This document shows positions 38,271 to 44,622 of a stretch of 50,517 nucleotides of DNA, in pieces. A program made the position numbers and the translations under genes. The first letter of the stretch is position 1, and every line of letters begins with the position of its first letter. The stretch covers positions 1 through 50,517 of the forward strand of contig NZ_PVXP01000021.1 in NCBI RefSeq assembly GCF_002995845.1, in the 5' to 3' direction. Origin of the DNA: Clostridium luticellarii (GTDB lineage Bacteria; Bacillota; Clostridia; Clostridiales; Clostridiaceae). The notes under the pieces were generated by a model, which saw nothing but the letters and a program-made list of their open reading frames with translations, was not told the DNA's origin and did not search any database.

Positions 38271-38663
38271 ATGTATACTGCTAATGCTTACAATACCTAT
38301 AAAACCAACAGTGTGAATTTTGCTTCCAAGGACCAGCTGCTTCTGATGCTGGTGGACGGAGGAGTCAAATTTGCAAAGATAGGAAGACAGGCAATACTTG
38401 ATAAAGATGCTAAGAAAGCACACGAGAATATAATAAAAGCTGAAAATATATTCTATGAGCTTATGGCAACGCTGGATGTTTCAAAAGCGGGAAACTGGGG
38501 ACAGTCCCTCATGGCCGTGTATGACTTCATAGTGAGAAGACTTACGGATGCCAATATAAAAAAAGATGCGGCAATAATGGATGAGGTAATTCCAATCATA
38601 GAAAATGTAAAGGACACATGGGAGCAGGCTTACAAGGTTTCAAAGAAAGTGAAGAGTGAATAG
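38271..38663 (+). CDS. fliS: Flagellin chaperone FliS
   Basis: 130 residues. FliS hallmarks are the tyrosine-rich N-terminus (MYTANAYNTYKTNSVNFASK), LLLMLVDGGVKFAK, and the helical bundle with ATLDVSKAGNWGQSLMAVYD followed by FIVRRLTDANIKKD. It binds the disordered C-terminus of flagellin in the cytoplasm and keeps it export-competent. Its stop TAG lies within the GAATAGTTAAG start of the next hairpin repeat. ATG follows GAAGGAGGGA. Confidence 0.95.
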   Translation: MYTANAYNTYKTNSVNFASKDQLLLMLVDGGVKFAKIGRQAILDKDAKKAHENIIKAENIFYELMATLDVSKAGNWGQSLMAVYDFIVRRLTDANIKKDAAIMDEVIPIIENVKDTWEQAYKVSKKVKSE

Positions 38664-38749
38664 TTAAGAGTATATAGTGATGGAAGATTTTCGTCAGCGG
38701 CCGAAAATCCTCAATAACTTTACACTATCAATTCTCAACTCTTAACTCA
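38657..38749 (+). repeat. Hairpin repeat copy 9 (GATTTTCG core)
   Basis: The left arm starts at the end of fliS (GTGAATAGTTAAGAGTATAT). The inner stem is GGATTTTCGtcaGCGG type: GGAAGATTTTCG (38682-38693) / CGAAAATCC (38702-38710). The right arm ACACTATCAATTCTCAACTC with TTAACT leads into the fliD ribosome binding site. Confidence 0.75.
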
Positions 38750-38766
38750 ATAAAGGAGGTATGAAA

Positions 38767-40773
38767 ATGGCAGACAGTACAAGCAGCAGCATGCCTGTGG
38801 GTGCAACAGGTGCAGGCGGCGGAAACGTGCTGAGAATTACAGGACTGAATACAGGTCTTGACATAGATGCAATGGTAAAGAAGATGCTGACGGCAGATCA
38901 GACAAAAGTAGATCAGGCAAAGCAGCAGCAGCAGCTCATACAGTGGAGACAGGAAGCCTATCAGAGCATAATAAAGGATGTAAAAGATTTACAAAGCACC
39001 TACTTTGATTTAACAAAAAGCACAAGTTATCTACTGTCTTCAAATGCATACAACAATATGGTGGCAGCGAGTTCTGATGCTACTACAGTAAGTGCAAAGG
39101 CAGGGACCAATGCGACAGCTGGAAATTATAAGATATCAGTGAGTCAGATTGCAGAAAATGCAGGTATAAGCAGTCTCAATTCTATAGGCAGTCAAGTTAA
39201 GCTGAACACTGTAGAGGGTTGGAGCGGAAAAACAATAACTTTTAATGACGGAACTGCTATTTTGGATTTGTCAGGGTTTACAGGAACGACAGGGGCTGAA
39301 TTAACTTCATATATTAACAACCAGATAAGTCAAAATTCAGATTTGAACGGAAAGTTGTCCACTTCATATGTAAAAGATCAAAATGGCAGTGAGTATATAA
39401 AATTTACACCTTTATCTGATACTGAGATTAAAATAATAGATGACGGCGGTATAAGTGATTTAAATAATTTGGTTGGCAAGGGTATAGTATCAACTTCCGC
39501 AGATACAAAACTCACTTCACTTGGATCAGGACTTGATGGAAAAATTGTAATGAATTTAAAGTATAATGGAAAGGAAGTATCTGTTTCTTTAGATAATAGT
39601 TCTACAGGCAAAAACGGATCTGCTACAGTGAATGATCTGATTACAGCTGTTAAAAATGCCACGGGAGGAGCTGTAACAGGCAGTTTTGATGATATGACAG
39701 GCAAGTTTACCTTGCAGACTGCGTCTACGGGAAGTACGTCAAGTCTGCAGATCGAAACGGATATGTCAAATCCTACGGAAGACAATCCATCACAGGGAAC
39801 AACTACGGCTGAGTTATTGAGTGTTCTTGGGCTGGATACATCAATGAAAAATGGAAGTGATGCTGTTGTTACAATTACAGAACCAGGTTCAAGCTCCGGT
39901 ACGACTTTAACCCAATCTTCCAATAACTTTACTGTAAATGGTGTTACCTACAGTATAACAGGGACAATTGCAGCAGATAGTCCTGTAAATATATCGGTAA
40001 CTCAGGATACATCAAAAGCACATGATCTCATTACAAACTTTATCGACAAGTACAATAATCTAATTGGAGAAATACAGGACAAGCTCAGTGAGAAAAAAGA
40101 TTATGACTATTCGCCTCTTACAGATGCGCAGAAAGAGGAAATGAGTGATACAGATATAACCAACTGGGAGAACAAGGCCAAGGAAGGCATACTCAGAAAT
40201 GATGATAATCTCCAGCAGCTTCTGGATAATCTCACTAGTGCATTTACAACTCCTGTAACTGACAGCAGCGGCAAAAGCATATCTTCTTTATATTTTGGAA
40301 GTTTAGGTTCCAGTTCTATAGGAATTGACATTTCAGACGATTATACACAGGGATCCAAGCTTGTTATTGATGAAGACAAGCTTACGGATGCACTTACAAA
40401 CCATGCACAAGATGTAATAAAATTGTTTACCACTTCATCTGACAGTACAGTTGCTTCAGATAAGTTCAATCAGTCGGGAATATTTCAAAGGATAGACAGT
40501 ATTATAGACGACAATGTTGGCGTAATAGGGAGCACATATAACAGCGGCGTACTTACAAAGTATGCCAATCTACAGGATGATTACAGTGTAACCGGCGGAA
40601 GTGGAACAGGTACTCTGCCGGATCAGATATATCAGCAGCAGCTTCTTATAAATACATTGACTGACAGGATGAGCAACGACCAGACAAAATACTACAACCA
40701 GTTTACACAGCTGGAAGTGGCCATGGAACAGCTCAATGCACAGCAGTCTACACTTTCACTGTACCTGGGATAA
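38767..40773 (+). CDS. fliD: Flagellar filament cap protein FliD
   Basis: 668 residues from ATG at 38767, 7 nt after AAAGGAGG; an ATG at 38761 is too close to that site. The N-terminal FliD domain reads LRITGLNTGLDIDAMVKKML, and the C-terminus FTQLEVAMEQLNAQQSTLSL. FliD forms the cap under which flagellin folds. At 668 residues it is longer than the 450-500 typical of many species. The additional middle (about 150-400) contains flagellin-IN-like beta modules similar to those in FlgL. Confidence 0.94.
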   Translation: MADSTSSSMPVGATGAGGGNVLRITGLNTGLDIDAMVKKMLTADQTKVDQAKQQQQLIQWRQEAYQSIIKDVKDLQSTYFDLTKSTSYLLSSNAYNNMVAASSDATTVSAKAGTNATAGNYKISVSQIAENAGISSLNSIGSQVKLNTVEGWSGKTITFNDGTAILDLSGFTGTTGAELTSYINNQISQNSDLNGKLSTSYVKDQNGSEYIKFTPLSDTEIKIIDDGGISDLNNLVGKGIVSTSADTKLTSLGSGLDGKIVMNLKYNGKEVSVSLDNSSTGKNGSATVNDLITAVKNATGGAVTGSFDDMTGKFTLQTASTGSTSSLQIETDMSNPTEDNPSQGTTTAELLSVLGLDTSMKNGSDAVVTITEPGSSSGTTLTQSSNNFTVNGVTYSITGTIAADSPVNISVTQDTSKAHDLITNFIDKYNNLIGEIQDKLSEKKDYDYSPLTDAQKEEMSDTDITNWENKAKEGILRNDDNLQQLLDNLTSAFTTPVTDSSGKSISSLYFGSLGSSSIGIDISDDYTQGSKLVIDEDKLTDALTNHAQDVIKLFTTSSDSTVASDKFNQSGIFQRIDSIIDDNVGVIGSTYNSGVLTKYANLQDDYSVTGGSGTGTLPDQIYQQQLLINTLTDRMSNDQTKYYNQFTQLEVAMEQLNAQQSTLSLYLG

Positions 40774-40775
40774 AT

Positions 40776-40881
40776 GTTAGTTGAGAGTTGAAAGTGAAGA
40801 GTTGAGAGTGAAATTTTTTAATAAAGTTAAAAAATTTCTACTAAATTACTATATACTATTAACGCTCCACTTTTAACTAAA
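40776..40881 (+). repeat. Hairpin repeat copy 10 (GAAATTTTTTAA core)
   Basis: The left arm is TTAGTTGAGAGTTGAAAGTG with AAGAGTTGAGAG. The inner stem is GAAATTTTTTAA (40810-40821) / TTAAAAAATTTC (40827-40838). The right arm is ACTATATACTATTAACGCTC with CACTTTTAACT. Confidence 0.8.
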
Positions 40882-40896
40882 TAAAAGAGGTGTGAT

Positions 40897-41238
40897 ATGA
40901 AAAGGACTGTTGAAGAGATATTGACGGATTATAAGAGATGTACGGAAGATATTGTAGAAATACTTAAAAAAGATGATTTCGATGCTCTCCAGGATAAAAT
41001 AAAAATAAGGCAGTGTATTTTAAATGAACTCATTTCTGATAATCACATAAAAGTTGAGTCCAAAAAAGTTTATAAGGAGCTAAATATAAGTGAAATTGAA
41101 AATGAAGCAGGCAGGCTCATGAAAGAAAAAGCTTTATTTATAAAAGGAAAACTCAATAACATATCCAGAAACAAAACTGCCAGCAGTGCCTATGGCAATG
41201 TTGGAAGCGGGGCAAAAATATTCAGTAAAAAAATTTAA
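40897..41238 (+). CDS. Putative FliT-like flagellar protein
   Basis: 113 residues, mostly helical, with heptad-like spacing (VEEILTDYKRCTEDIVEILK, LMKEKALFIKGKLNNISR). Not recognised by strong motif. Its position right after fliS and fliD, its size and its helical character match FliT-type chaperones of FliD, which are highly divergent in Firmicutes. ATG follows AAGAGGTGTG. Alternative: a clostridium-specific flagellar accessory protein. Confidence 0.55.
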   Translation: MKRTVEEILTDYKRCTEDIVEILKKDDFDALQDKIKIRQCILNELISDNHIKVESKKVYKELNISEIENEAGRLMKEKALFIKGKLNNISRNKTASSAYGNVGSGAKIFSKKI

Positions 41239-41245
41239 AAGACTA

Positions 41246-41272
41246 TAAAGGCCTGTAAGGGGAAGCCGATAA
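41246..41272 (+). promoter_or_regulatory. SigD (sigma-28) promoter, consensus match
   Basis: TAAA (41246-41249), exactly 15 bp, then GCCGATAA (41265-41272), identical to the SigD consensus. It lies 8 bp after the FliT-like gene. The transcript (start near 41279) would run through hairpin repeat 11 and the four-helix-bundle gene to flagellin. Confidence 0.9.
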
Positions 41273-41310
41273 TTGAACTAGAACGATAGAAAAAGTTAAA
41301 AGTTTATGAG

Positions 41311-41420
41311 AATAGTTGAAAGTTGAGAGTTAAGAATTGAAAGTGAATGAAGAAATTTTTTAACAGAGTTAAAAAATTTCCACCAATACTATATATTATT
41401 GACTCCACACTATAAACTAA
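41311..41420 (+). repeat. Hairpin repeat copy 11 (GAAATTTTTTAA core)
   Basis: The left arm is AGTTGAAAGTTGAGAGTTAA with GAATTGAAAGTG. The inner stem is GAAATTTTTTAAC (41352-41364) / GTTAAAAAATTTC (41368-41380). The right arm ACTATATATTATTGACTCCA with CACTATAAACT precedes the four-helix-bundle gene. Confidence 0.8.
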
Positions 41421-41502
41421 AGAAAAAAAAAATTCAACTGATTAAGGATGAATTGGTTTGTTGATAATGCTAATAAATCAATACATCTGGGAGGTTGAAG
41501 AG

Positions 41503-41859
41503 TTGAAGGAAAGTCTGGTTTACAACAAAGCTTTTAAATTTTCTGTAAGCATAGTTGAATTATATAAGTATCTGTCACAGGAAAAAAGGGAGTATGTTCT
41601 TTCAAAACAGCTGTTAAGATCAGGAACCAGTATTGGAGCGAATGTTAAAGAAGCTGTACAGGCATCAAGTAAGAGAGATTTTTTAATGAAAATGAATATA
41701 GCCTTAAAGGAAGCTTCAGAAACTGACTACTGGTTGGAACTTCTAAAAGCAACTGGATATATAAATGTAAAAGCATCAGAATCAATCGTAAATGACTGTA
41801 AAGAATTAAATAAAATGCTTGCATCTATAGTGAAGACAACTAAAGAGAAACTTAGGTAA
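41503..41859 (+). CDS. Four-helix-bundle protein (S23/IVP, bAvd-like)
   Basis: 118 residues from TTG at 41503 behind GGGAGGTTG; the longer frame from 41458 lacks a suitable site, and the family usually begins like MKESLVYNKAFKFSVSIVEL. Further family marks are LLRSGTSIGANVKEAVQASS and KEASETDYWLELL. Known relatives are encoded in intervening sequences of 23S rRNA genes and as bAvd in diversity-generating retroelements; they form basic pentamers that bind nucleic acid. No reverse transcriptase is present here. The gene is bracketed by hairpin repeats 11 and 12 and lies under a SigD promoter, 200 bp before flagellin. Its role here is unknown. Confidence 0.82.
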   Translation: MKESLVYNKAFKFSVSIVELYKYLSQEKREYVLSKQLLRSGTSIGANVKEAVQASSKRDFLMKMNIALKEASETDYWLELLKATGYINVKASESIVNDCKELNKMLASIVKTTKEKLR

Positions 41860-41861
41860 TA

Positions 41862-41933
41862 TTAGTTGAAAATTGAGAGTGGAGAGTTTACTACATGAAT
41901 TACTTTCAACTTTCAATTCTCCACTCTCCACTA
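41862..41933 (+). repeat. Hairpin repeat copy 12 (arms only, short loop)
   Basis: The left arm is TTAGTTGAAAATTGAGAGTG with GAGAGT. The right arm is ACTTTCAACTTTCAATTCTC with CACTCTCCACT. AGTGGAGAGT pairs with ACTCTCCACT perfectly. The usual inner core is missing. It directly follows the four-helix-bundle gene. Confidence 0.75.
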
Positions 41934-41947
41934 AAAGAATCTGTTAG

Positions 41948-41975
41948 TAAACTCCAATTAGGTTATAGTTGATAA
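41948..41975 (+). promoter_or_regulatory. Second SigD-like promoter, proximal to flagellin
   Basis: TAAA (41948-41951), 16 bp, then GTTGATAA (41968-41975), with two mismatches to GCCGATAA and one extra spacer base. It would place the start near 41982 and give a 75-nt leader containing the CsrA hairpin. Confidence 0.45.
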
Positions 41976-42013
41976 ATTAGTTATAGCTTAAAAAGAGGTA
42001 ACTATAAATAAGG

Positions 42014-42050
42014 TGGACAAGGACGTCCAGTACAAAAAATCAAGGAGGAA
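42014..42050 (+). promoter_or_regulatory. CsrA-binding sites in the flagellin leader
   Basis: TGGAC (42014-42018) and GTCCA (42025-42029) form a hairpin that shows AAGGAC in its loop. Across it, ACAAGGACGT (42017-42026) matches the CsrA consensus ACARGGAUGU at nine of ten positions. A second GGA lies in the SD itself (CAAGGAGGAA, 42041-42050). This dual arrangement is what CsrA uses in Bacillus to block flagellin translation. Confidence 0.75.
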
Positions 42051-42055
42051 TAAAA

Positions 42056-43771
42056 ATGATAATAAATCACAATCTTATGGCAAACAATGCACTGAGAAAT
42101 ATGGGTATAAATTCAAACAGTGCAGCTAAGGCAATGGAAAAACTTTCTTCAGGTCTCAGAATAAACAGGGCAGGAGATGACGCAGCAGGTCTTGCAATCT
42201 CCGAAAAGATGAGAGGCCAGATAAATGGATTAAACCAGGCTTCCAGCAATTCACAGGATGCTATATCCATGATACAGACAGCTGAAGGTGCATTAAATGA
42301 AACCCACAGCATACTTCAGAGAATGAGAACACTTGCCACCCAGGCAGCTAATGATACAAATGTTGAAGTCGACAGAGGAGAAATACAGAAGGAAATAAAC
42401 CAGCTTTCATCTGAAATCAACAGGATAGGTAATACTACTGAATTCAACACCCAGGCTCTTTTGAAGGGTGATGGAACTCAGAATCTGGATAAGACAGGTG
42501 TAGTTACAGATGTAGTTTTTGGTGGTGGTGCCACTAATAATACTCAAGCAACTCAGTTGGTAACAATAGCAGCAGCAGCTACGGCTGGTTCTTCATTAAC
42601 AGTTACGTTGAATGGTGAACAAATTAATTTAACTTATGCAGCTAATGCAACTGCAGCAAATGATGGTAAAATTGTAGATGGAACTAATACTGGAAATGCA
42701 GCACAAATATATATAGATTCTACATCGGCTGCAGCAGCAGACGATGCTGATGCTATAGCGAGTGCTTTAAATGCAGTAATTCAGCAGAATTCCACATTGA
42801 AGGGTGGATATACAGCAACAGCTACATCAGGTGTTGTAACAATTAAAGCAACAGCAGGTGGACAGTTTGCCGGTGCAGCAGGGAATATAGCAGCATCGAC
42901 GGCATCATCAACAACATTTGTATCAGCAGCAGCAGCAGCAAGTGTCGGTACTACCACTTATACTGCAGCAACAGCTGATGAAACTTTAGTTTTAGCTGAT
43001 ACAGCAGCAGTAGCTAATCTTGTCGGAAAAGGTATGATGATAGGAGATCATGAAATAGAATTCTATGATGCCAGCAAGGGAGCATATACTGGAAATGCAA
43101 TTGGTGTTGACATATCAGGAGCAGGTAATGGAACTGATGTTGCAGGTAAAATAGTTGCTCAGCTTGGAACTAAATTTGATGATGTTACTATTACTAATGC
43201 TGATAATGTACTTACATTTACATCTAAACTTCAGGGAGAAGCAGGAAATACAGCTAAAATTTCCGATGGTGGAATTCAGCAGGAATTCAAAGCTACTTTC
43301 CAGGTAGGAGCTAATCAGGGACAACAGCTCAATATTGATATAAATGATATGAGATCTATTGCACTTGATATTACAGGAAAAGCAGGTTCGAGCGATGCAG
43401 CAAGTGGAGCAGCATATACTTCAACTAATACAGTTACCAATGGAACAGATGCTATAACAAGGGAAGCTTCTCTTGATGTATCAACTGCAACTAATGCAAC
43501 TAATGCAATAAAGACTATAAATAATGCTATAGAGAAAGTTTCATCTGAAAGGTCAAAGCTTGGTGCTTTCCAGAACAGATTGGAACATACAATAAACAAC
43601 CTGGGAGTTTCATCAGAAAACTTGACTTCAGCTGAATCCAGAATAAGAGACGTTGATATGGCAGCAGAGATGTCCGAGTACTCAAAGAACAATATTCTTT
43701 CCCAGGCTGCACAGGCAATGCTGGCTCAGGCAAATACTCAACCACAGCAGGTTTTACAGCTGCTTAGGTAA
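42056..43771 (+). CDS. fliC: Flagellin
   Basis: 571 residues. The conserved D0/D1 N-terminus (MIINHNLMANNALRNMGINS, KLSSGLRINRAGDDAAGLAI) and C-terminus (LGAFQNRLEHTINNLGVSSE, AESRIRDVDMAAEMSEYSKN, ending QPQQVLQLLR) are intact. The centre (about 150-460) is an Ala/Thr/Gly-rich variable domain with no Cys, the part exposed on the filament and a likely target for glycosylation. Expression appears controlled by SigD promoters (41246, perhaps 41948) and by CsrA at the ribosome binding site AAGGAGGAA. The last codons overlap what may be the first 45 nt of a group I intron, so two C-termini are possible. Confidence 0.96.
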   Translation: MIINHNLMANNALRNMGINSNSAAKAMEKLSSGLRINRAGDDAAGLAISEKMRGQINGLNQASSNSQDAISMIQTAEGALNETHSILQRMRTLATQAANDTNVEVDRGEIQKEINQLSSEINRIGNTTEFNTQALLKGDGTQNLDKTGVVTDVVFGGGATNNTQATQLVTIAAAATAGSSLTVTLNGEQINLTYAANATAANDGKIVDGTNTGNAAQIYIDSTSAAAADDADAIASALNAVIQQNSTLKGGYTATATSGVVTIKATAGGQFAGAAGNIAASTASSTTFVSAAAAASVGTTTYTAATADETLVLADTAAVANLVGKGMMIGDHEIEFYDASKGAYTGNAIGVDISGAGNGTDVAGKIVAQLGTKFDDVTITNADNVLTFTSKLQGEAGNTAKISDGGIQQEFKATFQVGANQGQQLNIDINDMRSIALDITGKAGSSDAASGAAYTSTNTVTNGTDAITREASLDVSTATNATNAIKTINNAIEKVSSERSKLGAFQNRLEHTINNLGVSSENLTSAESRIRDVDMAAEMSEYSKNNILSQAAQAMLAQANTQPQQVLQLLR

Positions 43772-44022
43772 TAGTGGCCTGGCCCCAATACAAAAATTGG
43801 AAATGTGAATTTTGGTTAAGTATTTACAGGGTCTCTTGAAGAGTGATCTTCAAGCATATTGGGTGAATTGCTGGAACTTCCTTAAGCTGTTTCTCTAAAG
43901 CAAAGTCTGAAAGGACAGGTGTTATAGATTGAAAAGCAAACAGATTGGATAATCAGCAGCCAAGCTCCTGTGCCGAAAGGCTGGAGAAGGTTCAACGACT
44001 AGGACGAACGGGCTAAACATTT

Positions 44023-44106
44023 TTATAGTTGAGAGTTGAAAGTGAAAAGTTAAGAGTAAAGGAAGATTTTCGGCGGCAGCCGAAAATCCATCAAATTTAA
44101 TTTTTG
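44023..44106 (+). repeat. Hairpin repeat copy 13 (GATTTTCGGC core), inside the intron
   Basis: The left arm is TATAGTTGAGAGTTGAAAGT with GAAAAGTTAAGAGT. The inner stem is GGATTTTCGGC type: GATTTTCGGC (44065-44074) / GCCGAAAATC (44079-44088). The right arm is poor. It lies in the large insert between P7 5' and P7 3' strands. Confidence 0.75.
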
Positions 44107-44174
44107 ACTGAAGTTAAAGTGTATGCTTATGAGGTCTGTAGGGAAGAGGCTTCCCGAAGTGCCCAACCCCGGCA

Positions 44175-44276
44175 ATTAGTTGAAAGTTGAAGGTGGATAG
44201 TTAAGAGTGAATGAGGAAATTCAGCGAACTGAATTTCAACTATAACTGTTAATTATTAATTCATGACTTTTAACTG
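44175..44276 (+). repeat. Hairpin repeat copy 14 (GAAATTCAG core), inside the intron
   Basis: The left arm is AATTAGTTGAAAGTTGAAGG with TGGATAGTTAAGAGTG. The inner stem is GAAATTCAG (44216-44224) / CTGAATTTC (44229-44237). The right arm AACTATAACTGTTAATTATT and ACTTTTAACT follows. Confidence 0.75.
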
Positions 44277-44330
44277 GAAAAACGGGTGAAGATATAGTCT
44301 GGCAGTGATTGAAAGGTCATTGGTGAAACG

Positions 44331-44375
44331 CAAGCAAATCAACAGCCTCAGCAGGTTCTTCAGTTATTGAGATAA
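44331..44375 (+). other. Alternative 3' exon of flagellin (or flagellin relic)
   Basis: CAA GCA AAT CAA CAG CCT and onward reads QANQQPQQVLQLLR followed by TAA, the canonical clostridial flagellin end, directly after the predicted intron end. It differs from the upstream version (QANTQPQQVLQLLR) by one residue but at many synonymous positions, so it is not a recent duplicate. No promoter or start precedes it. It is either the true 3' exon joined by splicing or a remnant of a displaced flagellin gene. Confidence 0.75.
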
Positions 44376-44385
44376 GCAGAGAGCC

Positions 44386-44446
44386 AAATTTAATGGTAAT
44401 TAAATTTGTGCGAATCGCTTACTCCACCGACATTAGGAGGCGGAGT
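44386..44446 (+). terminator. Two stem-loops after the flagellin/intron unit
   Basis: A perfect 9-bp hairpin, AAATTTAAT/ATTAAATTT (44386-44394, 44399-44407, GGTA loop), is followed by ACTCCaCC/GGcGGAGT (44421-44428, 44439-44446). The second has one internal mismatch and only a short T-run. They probably protect or end the flagellin transcript. Confidence 0.45.
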
Positions 44447-44520
44447 TTCCTTTAGAGGAAGAACTTGAAGTAAGAATAAAGAGTTTTAATAATTAATTGA
44501 ATAGAATGTAATAACATAAA

Positions 44521-44556
44521 GAGAGGACTAATCGGTGTGATTGGTTCTCCCTTTTT
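44521..44556 (+). terminator. Intrinsic terminator
   Basis: AGAGGACTAATC pairs with GATTGGTTCTCC (nine Watson-Crick pairs and two G-U), GGTGT loop, followed by CTTTTTAATA. It closes the flagellin region. Confidence 0.7.
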
Positions 44557-44559
44557 AAT

Positions 44560-44587
44560 ATTAGATAACTTAGTTATAGAATCTAAT
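44560..44587 (+). promoter_or_regulatory. Dyad upstream of the HEPN-like gene
   Basis: ATTAGAT (44560-44566) and ATCTAAT (44581-44587) form a 7-bp dyad, with TAACT/AGTTA nested inside. It lies 35 bp before the start codon and could be an operator or an RNA stem; no recognised regulator can be named. Confidence 0.35.
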
Positions 44588-44622
44588 CTAAAATTACCTT
44601 CATTATAACAGGGGATGATAAA

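Larger units (their letters stand above)
43727..44330 (+). ncRNA. Group I intron at the flagellin 3' end (boundaries inferred)
   Basis: Core elements are in order. P2 hairpin is CTTGAAG/CTTCAAG (43835-43854). P3 is GGTGAA (43862) with TTCAAC (43991-43996). P4 is TTGCTG (43868) with CAGCAG (43954-43959). P6 is CTCC/GGAG enclosing GCC-GAAA-GGC (43965-43986). P7 is GACTA (43997-44001) with TAGTC (44295-44299), inside the signature strings GGTTCAACGACTA and AAGATATAGTCT. P9 is CAGTGA/TCATTG (44303-44322). The 3' splice site would follow G44330. The 5' site is inferred after T43726, because it joins MLA to an in-frame flagellin tail. A possible P1 is GGCU with GGCC (43776-43779), short. No homing endonuclease is present. 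Confidence 0.75.

Noticed and set aside
41458-43771. Diversity-generating retroelement (bAvd-like gene next to a variable surface protein)
   Set aside because: No reverse transcriptase gene and no template/variable repeat pair was seen; the flagellin variable region is central, not C-terminal.
31768-44276. CRISPR array
   Set aside because: The repeats are degenerate heptads in hairpins, not identical repeats with unique equal-length spacers, and no cas gene is near.
43772-44330. IStron (group I intron fused to an IS605 element)
   Set aside because: No tnpA or tnpB coding sequence lies in or after the intron core.
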